Source of the DNA: Thiothrix caldifontis
Lineage (GTDB): Bacteria > Pseudomonadota > Gammaproteobacteria > Thiotrichales > Thiotrichaceae
NCBI RefSeq assembly: GCF_900107695.1
Contig: NZ_FNQP01000005.1
Location: 62,001 to 126,000, forward strand
Direction of reading: 5' to 3'
Length of the DNA: 64,000 bases
The notes beneath the pieces are model-generated. The model had not been told where the DNA came from and did not search any database. It worked only from the letters and a program-made list of their open reading frames with translations. Position 1 is the first letter of the stretch; each line of letters opens with the position of its first letter. Made by a program: the position numbers and the translations under genes. This document shows positions 28,564-38,100 of this stretch, piece after piece.

Positions 28564-28615
28564 CCCCCCCATCCCCACCCCTTCCCCCGCAAGGGGTGAA
28601 GGGAGCTTAAAGAGG
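28564..28615 (+). repeat. C/G-rich palindromic (REP-like) repeat between csoS1 and acRAF
   Basis: CCCCCCCATCCCCACCCCTT followed by CCCCCGCAAGGGGTGAAGGGAGC forms a CCCTTCCCCC/GGGG-type hairpin and ends AGAGG, doubling as the acRAF Shine-Dalgarno region. The same unit occurs twice, in opposite orientation, inside polA (59802-59909). It may modulate transcript levels between the abundant shell gene and acRAF. Confidence 0.7.
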
Positions 28616-28623
28616 AACTTATC

Positions 28624-28884
28624 ATGACCGCAACCCAACCCAGCAGCGCATGGAATGTCCAGCAACGCCCAGCGGCAATGACCCGCCGTTATGAATTTGC
28701 TTCCTACGCTGAAACACGCACGTTTTTGGATCAACTTGCCGCGCTTTCCGAACGCACGGGTTTGCATCCGAACCTGAATTTCGCCCGCAATCACGTGAGC
28801 GTGAGCATCAATGCGGAAGGTGACGCATTAACGGATGCGGACTATGCCTACGCTGCCGAAGCTGATGCTTTCGCCCAACAATAA
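28624..28884 (+). CDS. Alpha-carboxysome Rubisco assembly factor acRAF (pterin-4a-carbinolamine dehydratase-like)
   Basis: 86 residues with the pterin-dehydratase-like fold: YEFASYAETRTFLDQLAAL, HPNLNFARNHVSVSINAEG, TDADYAYAAEADAF. The catalytic His-rich motif of true dehydratases is not intact (RNHVSV only), as in carboxysomal acRAF, which acts as a Rubisco folding chaperone. It lies in the standard place after csoS1. Confidence 0.85.
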   Translation: MTATQPSSAWNVQQRPAAMTRRYEFASYAETRTFLDQLAALSERTGLHPNLNFARNHVSVSINAEGDALTDADYAYAAEADAFAQQ

Positions 28885-28910
28885 CTTGGTTTAACCACGA
28901 GGTTTGGCAG

Positions 28911-29135
28911 ATGACCCCAAAACCCAGCAAACCCAAAGCGGTGAAACCTGCCGCAGCCGCCCCAGTGGTGCTTGAAGCACCCGAAGCAGCGGTAGTGCCA
29001 GAAGAGACCGTTCCAGCCGTTGCTGATGTACCGCAACCGCCGCAAGCACCCGCGACACGACCAAGCGTGCCAGCCGCAGCCGACCTGAACCAACCGGGTT
29101 TCCCGTTGCACCCTGAGCGTGTTTGGCCTGATTAA
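28911..29135 (+). CDS. Small Pro/Ala-rich disordered protein, candidate alpha-McdB
   Basis: 74 residues, low complexity: Lys/Pro start (TPKPSKPKAVKPAAAAP), Glu/Val/Pro middle, and a distinct C-terminus, LNQPGFPLHPERVWPD, with Trp third from the end. Alpha-carboxysome McdB proteins are small, disordered and, as I recall, carry an invariant Trp within the last few residues, and are encoded between the cso and cbbO genes, so position and shape fit. However, no ParA-type McdA gene, its usual partner for carboxysome positioning, is seen in the window. GAGGTTTGGCAG precedes the ATG. Could instead be an unrelated linker-type protein. Confidence 0.5.
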   Translation: MTPKPSKPKAVKPAAAAPVVLEAPEAAVVPEETVPAVADVPQPPQAPATRPSVPAAADLNQPGFPLHPERVWPD

Positions 29136-29151
29136 CCTGCGAGAAGACACC

Positions 29152-29619
29152 ATGACTTCCAGAGTAACCACTTCCGCTTCCATGCAGTCACGCGCTCCGC
29201 GTGGTGCTGTCACCGGGGCTTATGTTGGCAATACCACCCCGCCACCCGTGGATGTGGATGCCCTGTTCAAACGTTGGGATGCTGCCTTGCATACCCGCAG
29301 TGTCGATGCTGTGGTTGCCTGTTACAGCCATGATGCGGTATTGCTGCCTACGGTTGCCGATGAGCCGCACGTTGGGCACAAGTCGATTGCTGACTATTTC
29401 AAGCATTTCCTCGCTGGTTCACCACGCGGAACCGTGACCGAACGTCACGTGCAAGTCGGCTGGGATATGGCGGTGGATATGGGTACGTATTCCTTTGTGT
29501 TTGCTGACGGGCGCAAAGTGACCGCACGTTATACCTTTGTGTACCGTCCGCGTGCCGGAGAGTGGCTCATTACCCATCACCATTCGTCCGTTCTGCCAGA
29601 ACAATTCTGCAAGGTGTAA
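29152..29619 (+). CDS. Iota-type carbonic anhydrase (DUF4440/SnoaL-like) in the cso operon
   Basis: 155 residues. After a ~35-residue disordered N-terminus comes a cystatin/SnoaL-type cone (VDALFKRWDAALHTRSVDAV, CYSHDAVLLPTVADEP, GHKSIADYFKHFL, ARYTFVYRPRAGEWLITHHHSSVLP). The HHHSS motif and DUF4440-like fold are the hallmarks of iota-class carbonic anhydrases, some of which work without metal. The N-terminus contains RGAVTGAYVGN, resembling the VTG-x-x-Y repeats of CsoS2. The ATG at 29152 follows CGAGAAGACACC; the frame start at 29119 overlaps the preceding gene. Likely interconverts CO2 and bicarbonate; whether it is packed in the carboxysome is open. Confidence 0.75.
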   Translation: MTSRVTTSASMQSRAPRGAVTGAYVGNTTPPPVDVDALFKRWDAALHTRSVDAVVACYSHDAVLLPTVADEPHVGHKSIADYFKHFLAGSPRGTVTERHVQVGWDMAVDMGTYSFVFADGRKVTARYTFVYRPRAGEWLITHHHSSVLPEQFCKV

Positions 29620-29638
29620 GGTAATAAGGAGTACTTTG

Positions 29639-31972
29639 ATGGCGTTACAACTCAGCGATTATCAGGACATTATTGATGATTTGGGCGATACCACCAACGA
29701 AGTGCTGGAAGCCAACTGGCAAGAAGCCGCACGGGTGTTTTCCCCACGTGGGCTGGATACCTATTTGCGCGGTGCTGCGGGGTTGAAATCGCTGGGGCGT
29801 GGCACGGATTTGGTCGAATCTTTCTTGGAAGCTGCGCCACTGGTTGCCAGAGAAGTGGGCGAACAAGCCGTTTCCGAACTGTTATCCGCAGCCATCCAGA
29901 TGTTTTCCAAAACCAGTGCCAGTGTCTTGGTGCTGCTGTTTGCCACCGCACCCACAGCGGCGGCACGGCTGGGCGAACTCGAACTGTTCAAAGGCTACCT
30001 GAGCCTGTTGAACCATTTGTTAGCGCAAGCCCCGCGTGCCTTGCGCCCGATGTTGGAAAAGCTCGATGTGTTGCTGGCGCACCTGACGCTGGGCGGCTTG
30101 CGGCGTTGGGCAATGTGGGGCATTTCCGCTTACCGCAACGATTTTAACGGGCAGGCGGAATATTTCGGGTTGAAAAACGATTCCGCGATGAGTGTGATGA
30201 AAAAAGAGCAGCGTGGGGTATTGTTCGTCGATGTGCAACGCCGCCTGATTATGTATTTACGCGCTTTGTGGGGACGCGACTTTTTCTTGCGCCCGACTTC
30301 CGGTGACTTTGAAACCCGCGAAGGCTACCGCCCGTATATCGAGGCGAATTTCATCCACCTGCCGGATGCGTTTGACGATTTCACCCTGCCCAATGGCGAG
30401 AAGGCCAACGGCATGGATGTGTACCGCGCCGCTGCTGCCCATACCGCCGCGCATGTGGTGTATTCGCGCTATTACCACGATGCCCAAGGTTTGACCCCGT
30501 TGCAACAAGCAATGGTAGGGGTTGTGGAAGACGCACGGGTGGAAACGCTGGCGGTGAAGGATTTCCCCGGCTTGCTGACCTTGTGGAAAAACCTGTTACC
30601 GGCGGATTCGCAAGACAACAGTGCCGCAAGTGTGTTGGGGCGCATGGCGCGTGGCTTGCTGGACAACGATTACCGCGATGATCACCCACTGGTGGAAGCA
30701 GCCACTGCCCTGTTTGCCCAACACAGCGAACGCTTAAACGACCAAACCTTGGCGTTGGACATTGGGTTGCAACTGGCGGAACAGGCAACGTTCCTCGGTT
30801 TCCAATACAACCCGCGTCAGGATCAGCCCACCAACCCGTACCGCGACGATAACCGCTACCTGTGGCAATCTCCCGACGACCCTGAAAACACCGTGCTGTT
30901 ACCGGGGCAAACCCAGCAAGTACGCAAATACGTCAGCGTCATGGAAATGGTCATGGGGTTGGACGTGGAATACGCAGGCGATGACGCGCAGGAAATTTGG
31001 GTGCTGGAAACCGAATTTTTCCATGACGACGGCACGACCCTTAATGAAAAAGAGGGCAAAGAGCCGGTGGCATCGCCCGTGCATTACCCCGAATGGGATT
31101 ACCAAACCCAACTGGAACGCCCCAACTGGGTAACAGTGTTGGAAAAACGCCCGAAACGCGGTGATACCGACCTCATTGAGCAAGCGGTAGCAAAGCACAA
31201 ACCGATTATCCAACGCCTGAAACGCTTGATCGAAGCCGCGCAACCGCAAGGTGTGATCCGCCAGCGCAATGTCGAAGACGGCGACACCATTGACCTGAAC
31301 GCCGCTGTGCAAGCGATGGTGGATATTCGCATGGGCAAGCAACCCAACCCGCGTATTAATATCCGCACCCGTTTGCAAATCCGTGATTTATCGGTGCTAT
31401 TGCTGATTGATTTGTCGGAATCCACCAATGATCAGGCTCGCGGCGCTGCCGACGGCGTGAAAGTGATTGACCTTGCCCGCGAAGCCACCGCGTTACTCGC
31501 GGAAGCGTTGCACAAAATTGGCGACCCGTTTGCGATTCACGGCTTCGACTCCAACGGGCGGCACGATGTGGAATATTTCCGCTTCAAGGATTTTGATGCG
31601 CCCTACAACGACACCGTAAAAGGGCGCTTAGCCGCCATGGGTGGCAAGCTTTCCACGCGCATGGGGGCAGCATTGCGCCATGCCGGACAGTTACTATCCC
31701 AACGCGCCAGTCAGAAAAAGCTGATCCTGCTGCTCACCGATGGCGAACCGGCAGATAACGACGTGCGTGACCCGCAATATTTGCGTCACGACACCCGGCG
31801 GGCAGTGGAAGAATTGACACGGCGCGGTATCCGCACCTTCTGCATGACGCTTGACCCACAAGCCGATCAGTACGTGGAACGCATCTTTGGGGCAAAGCAT
31901 TATCTGGTGCTGGACAATATCACGCGCTTGCCGGAAAAATTGCCAGCGTTGTACTTGGGCATGACTAGATGA
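29639..31972 (+). CDS. cbbO: Rubisco activase subunit CbbO (VWA-domain protein)
   Basis: 777 residues. The C-terminal quarter is a von Willebrand A domain with a MIDAS motif (LLLIDLSESTND) and LILLLTDGEPADND, ending in a conserved beta/alpha region; the N-terminal part is the helical NorD/CbbO region with HTAAHVVYSRYYHDAQGLTP and VEDARVETL. CbbO works as the adaptor that recruits the MoxR-type AAA+ ATPase CbbQ to Rubisco to remove inhibitory sugar phosphates. Here no cbbQ precedes it, which is unusual. AAGGAGTACTTTG precedes the ATG at 29639; the stop overlaps the SulP start. Confidence 0.9.
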   Translation: MALQLSDYQDIIDDLGDTTNEVLEANWQEAARVFSPRGLDTYLRGAAGLKSLGRGTDLVESFLEAAPLVAREVGEQAVSELLSAAIQMFSKTSASVLVLLFATAPTAAARLGELELFKGYLSLLNHLLAQAPRALRPMLEKLDVLLAHLTLGGLRRWAMWGISAYRNDFNGQAEYFGLKNDSAMSVMKKEQRGVLFVDVQRRLIMYLRALWGRDFFLRPTSGDFETREGYRPYIEANFIHLPDAFDDFTLPNGEKANGMDVYRAAAAHTAAHVVYSRYYHDAQGLTPLQQAMVGVVEDARVETLAVKDFPGLLTLWKNLLPADSQDNSAASVLGRMARGLLDNDYRDDHPLVEAATALFAQHSERLNDQTLALDIGLQLAEQATFLGFQYNPRQDQPTNPYRDDNRYLWQSPDDPENTVLLPGQTQQVRKYVSVMEMVMGLDVEYAGDDAQEIWVLETEFFHDDGTTLNEKEGKEPVASPVHYPEWDYQTQLERPNWVTVLEKRPKRGDTDLIEQAVAKHKPIIQRLKRLIEAAQPQGVIRQRNVEDGDTIDLNAAVQAMVDIRMGKQPNPRINIRTRLQIRDLSVLLLIDLSESTNDQARGAADGVKVIDLAREATALLAEALHKIGDPFAIHGFDSNGRHDVEYFRFKDFDAPYNDTVKGRLAAMGGKLSTRMGAALRHAGQLLSQRASQKKLILLLTDGEPADNDVRDPQYLRHDTRRAVEELTRRGIRTFCMTLDPQADQYVERIFGAKHYLVLDNITRLPEKLPALYLGMTR

Positions 31973-33768
31973 AAGCTAACACTCAACATTGGTTACTCTC
32001 CTTGATGAAAAGCTGGGGAGGCTTTTTTACGCCCTACCGTTCTTGGCTGGGGGAGCTGAAACATCCTGCCACCATCAAGGCGGATTTGGTTGCGGGCTTG
32101 ACCGTGGCAACGATTGCCATTCCTCAAGCGATGGCCTATGCGCAATTGGCGGGATTGCCTGCTTACATTGGTTTGTATGCGTCGTTCTTGCCGGTGATGG
32201 CGGCTGCGTTGTTCGGCTCGTCACGGCAGTTGAGTACCGGGCCGGTCGCACTGGCATCGTTGATGTCGGCAACCGCTATCCAGCCTTATGCAAGCCTAGG
32301 AATGGAAGTGATGATGACCTATGCTGCTTTGCTGGCGTTGATGATTGGGGTATTCCGCTTGTCATTGGGGCTGTTACGGCTAGGGGTAGTGGTGGATTTT
32401 CTGTCCAATCCGGTAGTGATCGGTTTTACTAACGCGGCTGCGCTGATTATTGCCACTTCGCAAGTCCCGAAATTACTGGGGTTGGATATTAAAGCGGATC
32501 AGTTTGACCATTATTATGAGTACCTGTGGACGGTTGCCACGAGTGTAGGGAATGCACACGGAGCGACGTTGATCATGAGCGGTGCGGCATTGTATTGTTT
32601 GTTTATCCTTAAGCGTTATGCGCCAATGTTACCGGGAATTTTGATCACGGTGACATTAACGACCGTCATTGCTTGGCTGGTGCATTACGATGCCATTGGC
32701 GGTGCGGTGTTGGGGGCAATCCCCAAAGGCTTGCCATCTTTCAATTTTCCGGCAATTGAATTCAACTTTTCGCATCTAAGTGCGCTGATGGTATCCGCTA
32801 TCGTCATTGGTTTAATGGGCTTGGTGGAAGCGATCTCTATCTCGAAAGCCATTGCGTCGCAAACGCGTCAGCCTTGGTCGGTGAATCAGGAACTGGTGGG
32901 GCAAGGCATGGCGAATATCACCGCAGGCTTGTTCCAAGGGTATGTTGTTTCCGGCTCGTTTTCTCGCTCGGCAGTAAACTTTTCATCGGGGGCGGTCACA
33001 GGGTTTGCGTCCATTGTGACGGGCTGCTTGGTGGCGATTACGTTGCTGTTCCTAACAGATTTATTGTACTACCTGCCACAAGCCACCTTGGGGGCGGTAA
33101 TTATCATGGCAGTATTGAATTTGCTTGCCGTGAACCCGATCAAACGCGCTTGGAAAGTAGAACGTCATGACGGGGTTGCGGCGATTGTCACGTTTGTCGC
33201 CACACTGATGTTTGCCCCGCATTTGGAAATCGGCATTCTCACCGGCATTATCCTCTCCATTGGTTTGTTCTTATACCGCACCATGCGCCCTAATTTTGTG
33301 GAACTGGCTCGTGACCAAGAAGACGGCATTTTGCGTGATGCAGAACTGCATGGTTTACCGACCAGCGACACCGTTGCCATTTACGGTTTCGACGGCGATT
33401 TATATTTTGCCAATGCGGGGTATTTGGAAGGCAAACTGTTCAACACGATGGCCAGCAAACCCGCCCTCAAAGTGGTGATCCTCGACATGGAAGGGGTCGG
33501 GCAAATTGATGCCACGGGCGAAAACATGCTAGAAAAAGTGGTGGATCGCCTGTCCACCAAAGGCACTTACTTGTATTTTGCACGTAGCAAAGCGCAGGTG
33601 TATAACGCGATGGAACGTTCAGGCTTGGTGGCACGCATCGGCAAACAGCATTTTTTCAAAGAGCGTAAGGATGCCTTGCAATATGCCCAGCAGATGTTTG
33701 GCGATGCAATTGACATCACGCCCTTGCAGCTTCCCGAATTGAAAAGAATAAGAGGTATGCATGGATAA
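31969..33768 (+). CDS. SulP-family anion transporter (probable bicarbonate permease)
   Basis: 599 residues: about twelve membrane helices (ATIAIPQAMAYAQLAGLPA is the SulP signature near the N-terminus; NFSSGAVTGFASIV; AVLNLLAVNPIKRAW) followed by a C-terminal STAS domain (about 450-570: YGFDGDLYFANAGYLEGKLF, VVILDMEGVGQIDATGENML). SulP proteins carry sulfate or bicarbonate; cyanobacterial BicA is one. Coupling to cbbO (ATGA overlap at 31969) and to dabB argues for bicarbonate uptake. It is the second Ci uptake system in this operon. Confidence 0.82.
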   Translation: MKANTQHWLLSLMKSWGGFFTPYRSWLGELKHPATIKADLVAGLTVATIAIPQAMAYAQLAGLPAYIGLYASFLPVMAAALFGSSRQLSTGPVALASLMSATAIQPYASLGMEVMMTYAALLALMIGVFRLSLGLLRLGVVVDFLSNPVVIGFTNAAALIIATSQVPKLLGLDIKADQFDHYYEYLWTVATSVGNAHGATLIMSGAALYCLFILKRYAPMLPGILITVTLTTVIAWLVHYDAIGGAVLGAIPKGLPSFNFPAIEFNFSHLSALMVSAIVIGLMGLVEAISISKAIASQTRQPWSVNQELVGQGMANITAGLFQGYVVSGSFSRSAVNFSSGAVTGFASIVTGCLVAITLLFLTDLLYYLPQATLGAVIIMAVLNLLAVNPIKRAWKVERHDGVAAIVTFVATLMFAPHLEIGILTGIILSIGLFLYRTMRPNFVELARDQEDGILRDAELHGLPTSDTVAIYGFDGDLYFANAGYLEGKLFNTMASKPALKVVILDMEGVGQIDATGENMLEKVVDRLSTKGTYLYFARSKAQVYNAMERSGLVARIGKQHFFKERKDALQYAQQMFGDAIDITPLQLPELKRIRGMHG

Positions 33769-35095
33769 GCTCGTTCTGCTGTTGCCTGCCCTCCCCCTGC
33801 TGTCAGCTCTCCTGACCCACCTGTTGGCGGGCGTATTGGGGCGTGGTGCGGTGCGTATCGGGCTAGTGGGCGGCATCTTGGTCTGGCTGCTGAGCGCTGG
33901 CCTGCTGTGGCTGAAACTGGCGGGGCAAGCAGCCAGCCTGCACGGTATCGGGACACACTGGGGCAGTTTGCTGTTTGACCCACTCAGCCTGTTAATGGCG
34001 TTTGTCATTGCCACCATCAGCCTGATCGTGCGGGTATACTCACTGCGTTACATGGCGGAGGAAAGCGGGTACGTGCGCTTTTTCATCCTGCTGGATTTGA
34101 TGGTGGCAACCTTGCTGGTGATGGTGGCAGCAGGCGACCTGATCACGTTGCTAGTGGCCTGGCACCTGATCGGGGTATTGCTGTATTTCCTGTTGGGTCA
34201 GGACATGCGCAGCCAGTCGGCGCACCGTTACGGGTTCTGGACGCTGATCACCTACCGTATCGGCGATTTGCCCCTGCTGCTGGCGGCGGTATTGCTGTTC
34301 CACGCTTACGGCACGTGGTCGTTGCCGGAGATTTTTGCACAGGTGCAAGCAGATCCAGCGGCCACGACCGTGCTGGGCTTGCCGTTGGCGGAAGTGGTGG
34401 CGGCGCTGGTGGCACTGGCGGCGTTTGCCCGTTCTGCCCAGTTCCTGCTGCATACCTGGCTGCCGTACACCATGGAAGGGCCTTCGCCGGTATCGGCGCT
34501 GATGCACGCGGGCATCGTCAATGCCGGGGGCTTCCTGATCAACCGCTTTGCGCCGGTATTCGTGCATACCAGCGAGGTGTTGCACTGGGTGTTCCTGGTC
34601 GGCCTGCTGACCTCGCTGATTGGCTCGGTACTGATGCTGACCCAGAACGACATCAAGAAATCGCTGGGCTATTCCACCATGGGACAGATGGGGTTCATGA
34701 TCATGGAATGCGGGGTGGGGGCGTTTGCGCTGGCGATTTTCCACTTGATTGCGCATGGCCTGTTCAAGGGCACGCTGTTCCTGAATGCTGGTGGGGTCAT
34801 CGGCGAAGCGCGGCGGCATGACAATACGCCCAAGGATGCGCTTTACACCTTCATCATCGAAAAACAGCCGCAGGGCAACCGTTACCCGTGGCTGCTGATG
34901 GCAGCGCTGACCCTGCTGGTGCCACTGGCGGTGCTGGGGCTAGCACACTGGGCGGTAGAACCGGCGATCTTCCACCAGCAGGGTGCGGTGGTATTGCTGT
35001 TCTTTGGCTGGGTGACGGGAGTGCAGTTGCTGTTCGCCACCTACAACATGCGTTCGGAAAACTGCCGCGCGGGCTGGGCTGGGTATTGGCACTGA
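33761..35095 (+). CDS. dabB: DabB, NuoL-like membrane subunit of the DAB inorganic-carbon pump (3' frameshift)
   Basis: 444 residues as read. It is a complex I NuoL/MrpA-type membrane protein with FILLDLMVATLLVMVAAGDL, RSAQFLLHTWLPYTMEGPSP, VSALMHAGIVNAGGFLINR and NDIKKSLGYSTMGQMGFMIM. DabB couples the ion gradient to vectorial CO2 hydration by DabA. The frame ends early: after TYNMRSE it becomes unrelated sequence, while the -1 frame continues GKLPRGLGW, LALTLTLLAAAGLLATGG and stops at 35148, overlapping the dabA ATG as is normal here. One missing G near 35056 explains this, so the natural protein would be about 462 residues. The ATG at 33761 follows AAGAGG and overlaps the SulP stop by 8 bases. 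Confidence 0.85.
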   Translation: MDKLVLLLPALPLLSALLTHLLAGVLGRGAVRIGLVGGILVWLLSAGLLWLKLAGQAASLHGIGTHWGSLLFDPLSLLMAFVIATISLIVRVYSLRYMAEESGYVRFFILLDLMVATLLVMVAAGDLITLLVAWHLIGVLLYFLLGQDMRSQSAHRYGFWTLITYRIGDLPLLLAAVLLFHAYGTWSLPEIFAQVQADPAATTVLGLPLAEVVAALVALAAFARSAQFLLHTWLPYTMEGPSPVSALMHAGIVNAGGFLINRFAPVFVHTSEVLHWVFLVGLLTSLIGSVLMLTQNDIKKSLGYSTMGQMGFMIMECGVGAFALAIFHLIAHGLFKGTLFLNAGGVIGEARRHDNTPKDALYTFIIEKQPQGNRYPWLLMAALTLLVPLAVLGLAHWAVEPAIFHQQGAVVLLFFGWVTGVQLLFATYNMRSENCRAGWAGYWH

Positions 35096-35144
35096 CCCTG
35101 ACCTTGCTGGCTGCTGCGGGGTTACTGGCAACAGGAGGCATGGC

Positions 35145-38100
35145 ATGAACAATTTTCTGGGCATGAAACTGAAAATCCGTTCCATGATCCACATGGCGGC
35201 AGAACCGATCCCGTTTTTCTGGCCTATGCGCACCTTTATCCACCACAATCCGCTGCACGGGCTGGAACACCTGCCGTTTGCGGAAGCGGTGGCACAAGGC
35301 AGCAAACTGTTTCATGGGCGCGGTTACTTGCCCCGCAGCACCTATCAGGGCTATCTGGCACAAGGCAAGCTGGATACCGGGGTGCTGCAAGCGGAACTGG
35401 CAGCTTTCCTGAACGGGCGTGACGCTGTGGCGGGGTTGGATGTGCATGGCTGGTTACTGGCGTTGCTGACCCAGACCCGTGAACTGCCGCAACCCACCTT
35501 CAGGCTGGCAGAGGCCGCCGACATCCATGCACTGTTGCAGGGCAAGGAACCCGTAGCCACACCCGGCATCGGCATGGAGCGGCTAACAACCCACCTGCGC
35601 CAACACCTGTTGGCTGACTGCCCGGTTTACGAGGCCGTTGATGTATTGTACGGAACCCAGCTCGGCGAGGAACTGGATACCCTGCTGATCAAAACCTGCC
35701 TCGACTTTTTCGATGAAGGCCAGTCAGCCTGGGGAATGCCGGGGCGCGAACAGGGCTTTTTCCAGGCATGGCGGGAGCTGGCGTTGCACAACCCGCCCCT
35801 GTTACAGCGTACCCGCCAGGTACGGCGCATTCTGGCGGAAGCCGATACAGCGGAAGGCATCATCGCCTACGTGCTGGCGCAACTGGGCATCCCCGAAGCG
35901 CAATGGATGGCGTATTTCACCCGCGAACTGGCGCGGCTGCATGGCTGGGTCGGTTTCATCCGCTGGCGTTCCGGGGCAAAACGCTATTACTGGAACCAGC
36001 AATACCCCGGCGACCTGATCGACTTCATGGCCATCCGCCTGACGCTGGCACTGGCCTTGCTGCATTCCGGCAAGCTGCAACGCCGCCTCAACAACCGCAC
36101 CGCCCTGGAAAAAATGATTGCAGAACGCCCACAGGAAACCTGGTTGCGTCTGGAACTGCACAGCAGGCAGATTCTGCCCGTCATGGCGCACACGGTGGAA
36201 CGCACCTTGTCACGCGGCAAAGCGGCAGAAATGGAAGCCGTTTTCGCCACTTACACCCGCCAAAAACGCCACCATGAAGCCCACCAGCAAGCGGCCCAAT
36301 TGCAGGAACTGGCGCAACGGGCAGGAGACACCGCGCGGCTAACCAGCCTGACGCTGGCAGAGCTACAAACCCTGCTCGACACCCTCAGCGTTTGCGCCCA
36401 GCACGAAGGCATGATGTGGTTACGCGCCATGGAAGCCACTGCTATCCAGCACCTGCTCGGCAGCCTGAGCTTGCCAGCCCCTGCTAATGACCGTAAACGC
36501 CCGTTCGCGCAGGCACTGTTCTGCATCGACACCCGTTCCGAACGCATCCGTCGCCATCTGGAAAGCGTGGGGGATTACCAGACCTTTGGCATTGCCGGTT
36601 TCTTCGGCGTACCCGTCAGTTTCATGGAACTGGGCAAGGGCAGCGAACTGCACCTGTGTCCGGTGATCCTGACCCCGCAAAACCTGGTGCTGGAAATGGC
36701 CGCCACCGGGATTCAGGACGACCCCGCCATGACCGCGCTGGAAAAAGCGGTACATGAACTGAAGGCATCCGTCCTCACCCCGTTTGTGACCGTGGAAGCC
36801 ATCGGCTTGCTGTTCGGTTTCGACATGATCGGCAAAACCCTCGCCCCCAAGGGCTACCACAACTGGCGCAAGCACCTGCACGGCGGGCATCCGCAAACCC
36901 ATCTGCTGCTGGACAAACTCAGCCGGACGCAAGCCGATTCCATCATCCGTGCCGCACAACGGGCCGTGATCGTCAAGGCACTTGAACTGGAATTCAAGCT
37001 GACACCGGAAACCGTGACCGATGCCGCCATCCGCGAATTGCGTGAAGCCGCCCTCGACAACGCATCAGCCTTGACAGAATGCCTGCAACACCTGGGGCTG
37101 GGGGAAGGATTCATCAAGCGCCTGCAAACCGATTACCGCATCAACACCCCGTTTGCCCAATGGCAACTGGAACGGCTGGGGCGGATTGGTTTCACCTTGG
37201 ATGAGCAAACCCACTATGTTACAACCGCACTGCGGGCGATCGGCCTGACCGACAATTTTTCCCGCTTCGTGCTGCTGGCCGGTCATGGCAGCACTTCTGC
37301 CAACAACCCCTATGAATCGGCGCTCGATTGTGGAGCTTGCGGTGGCAACCACGGGCTGGTCAGTGCCAAGGTGCTGGCGCAAATGGCCAACAAGCCACCG
37401 GTACGCCGCCGCTTGCAGGAACAGGGCATCAGCATTCCTGATGACACCTGGTTTTTGCCCGCCCTGCACAATACCACCACCGACGAAGTGCAACTGCTGG
37501 ATCTGGAACGGGTTCCAGCGACCCACCTGATGTACCTCGACCGCTTGCGCAAGAGGCTGACTGCTGCTTCGCGCCTGTGTGCACAGGAACGCATCCCGAC
37601 CCTGAGCCTGGATTCCCATGCCTGCTGCAAACCGGCTGCCGCCGCTGCCTGCGCCCAGCGCAACGCGGTGGACTGGTCACAGGTACGCCCGGAATGGGGG
37701 TTGTCGCGCAACGCCTGGTTCGTGATCGGGCGGCGCGGGCTGACCAGCGCTGCATCACTGGACGGGCGGGCATTCCTGCATTCCTACGATTACCGTGTTG
37801 ACCCCAGGCAGCGCTTGCTGGAAAACATCCTCACCGGCCCGTTGGTGGTAGGGCAATGGATCAACATGGAACATTACTTTTCTACCGTCGACAACCAACG
37901 TTTCGGTAGCGGCAGCAAGGTCAACCACAACGTCGCGGGCCGCTTCGGCGTCATGACCGGCAATATCAGCGACCTGCGCACCGGCCTGCCCGCCCAGACT
38001 GTCATGAAAAACGGCAAGCCGTACCACGAGCCAATCCGCCTGATTGCCCTGATCGAAGCCCCGTTTGCCCATGCGCAGCAAGCCGTGGAACGGGTGATTT

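Noticed and set aside
34151..34819. 222-codon antisense frame within dabB
   Set aside because: Arg/Gln/His-rich composition typical of a shadow of a GC-rich membrane-protein gene.
35051..35062. Programmed -1 frameshift in dabB
   Set aside because: GGAAAAC is not an X-XXY-YYZ slippery heptamer and re-pairing of tRNA-Glu on GGA would be poor; a one-base deletion or sequencing error is simpler.
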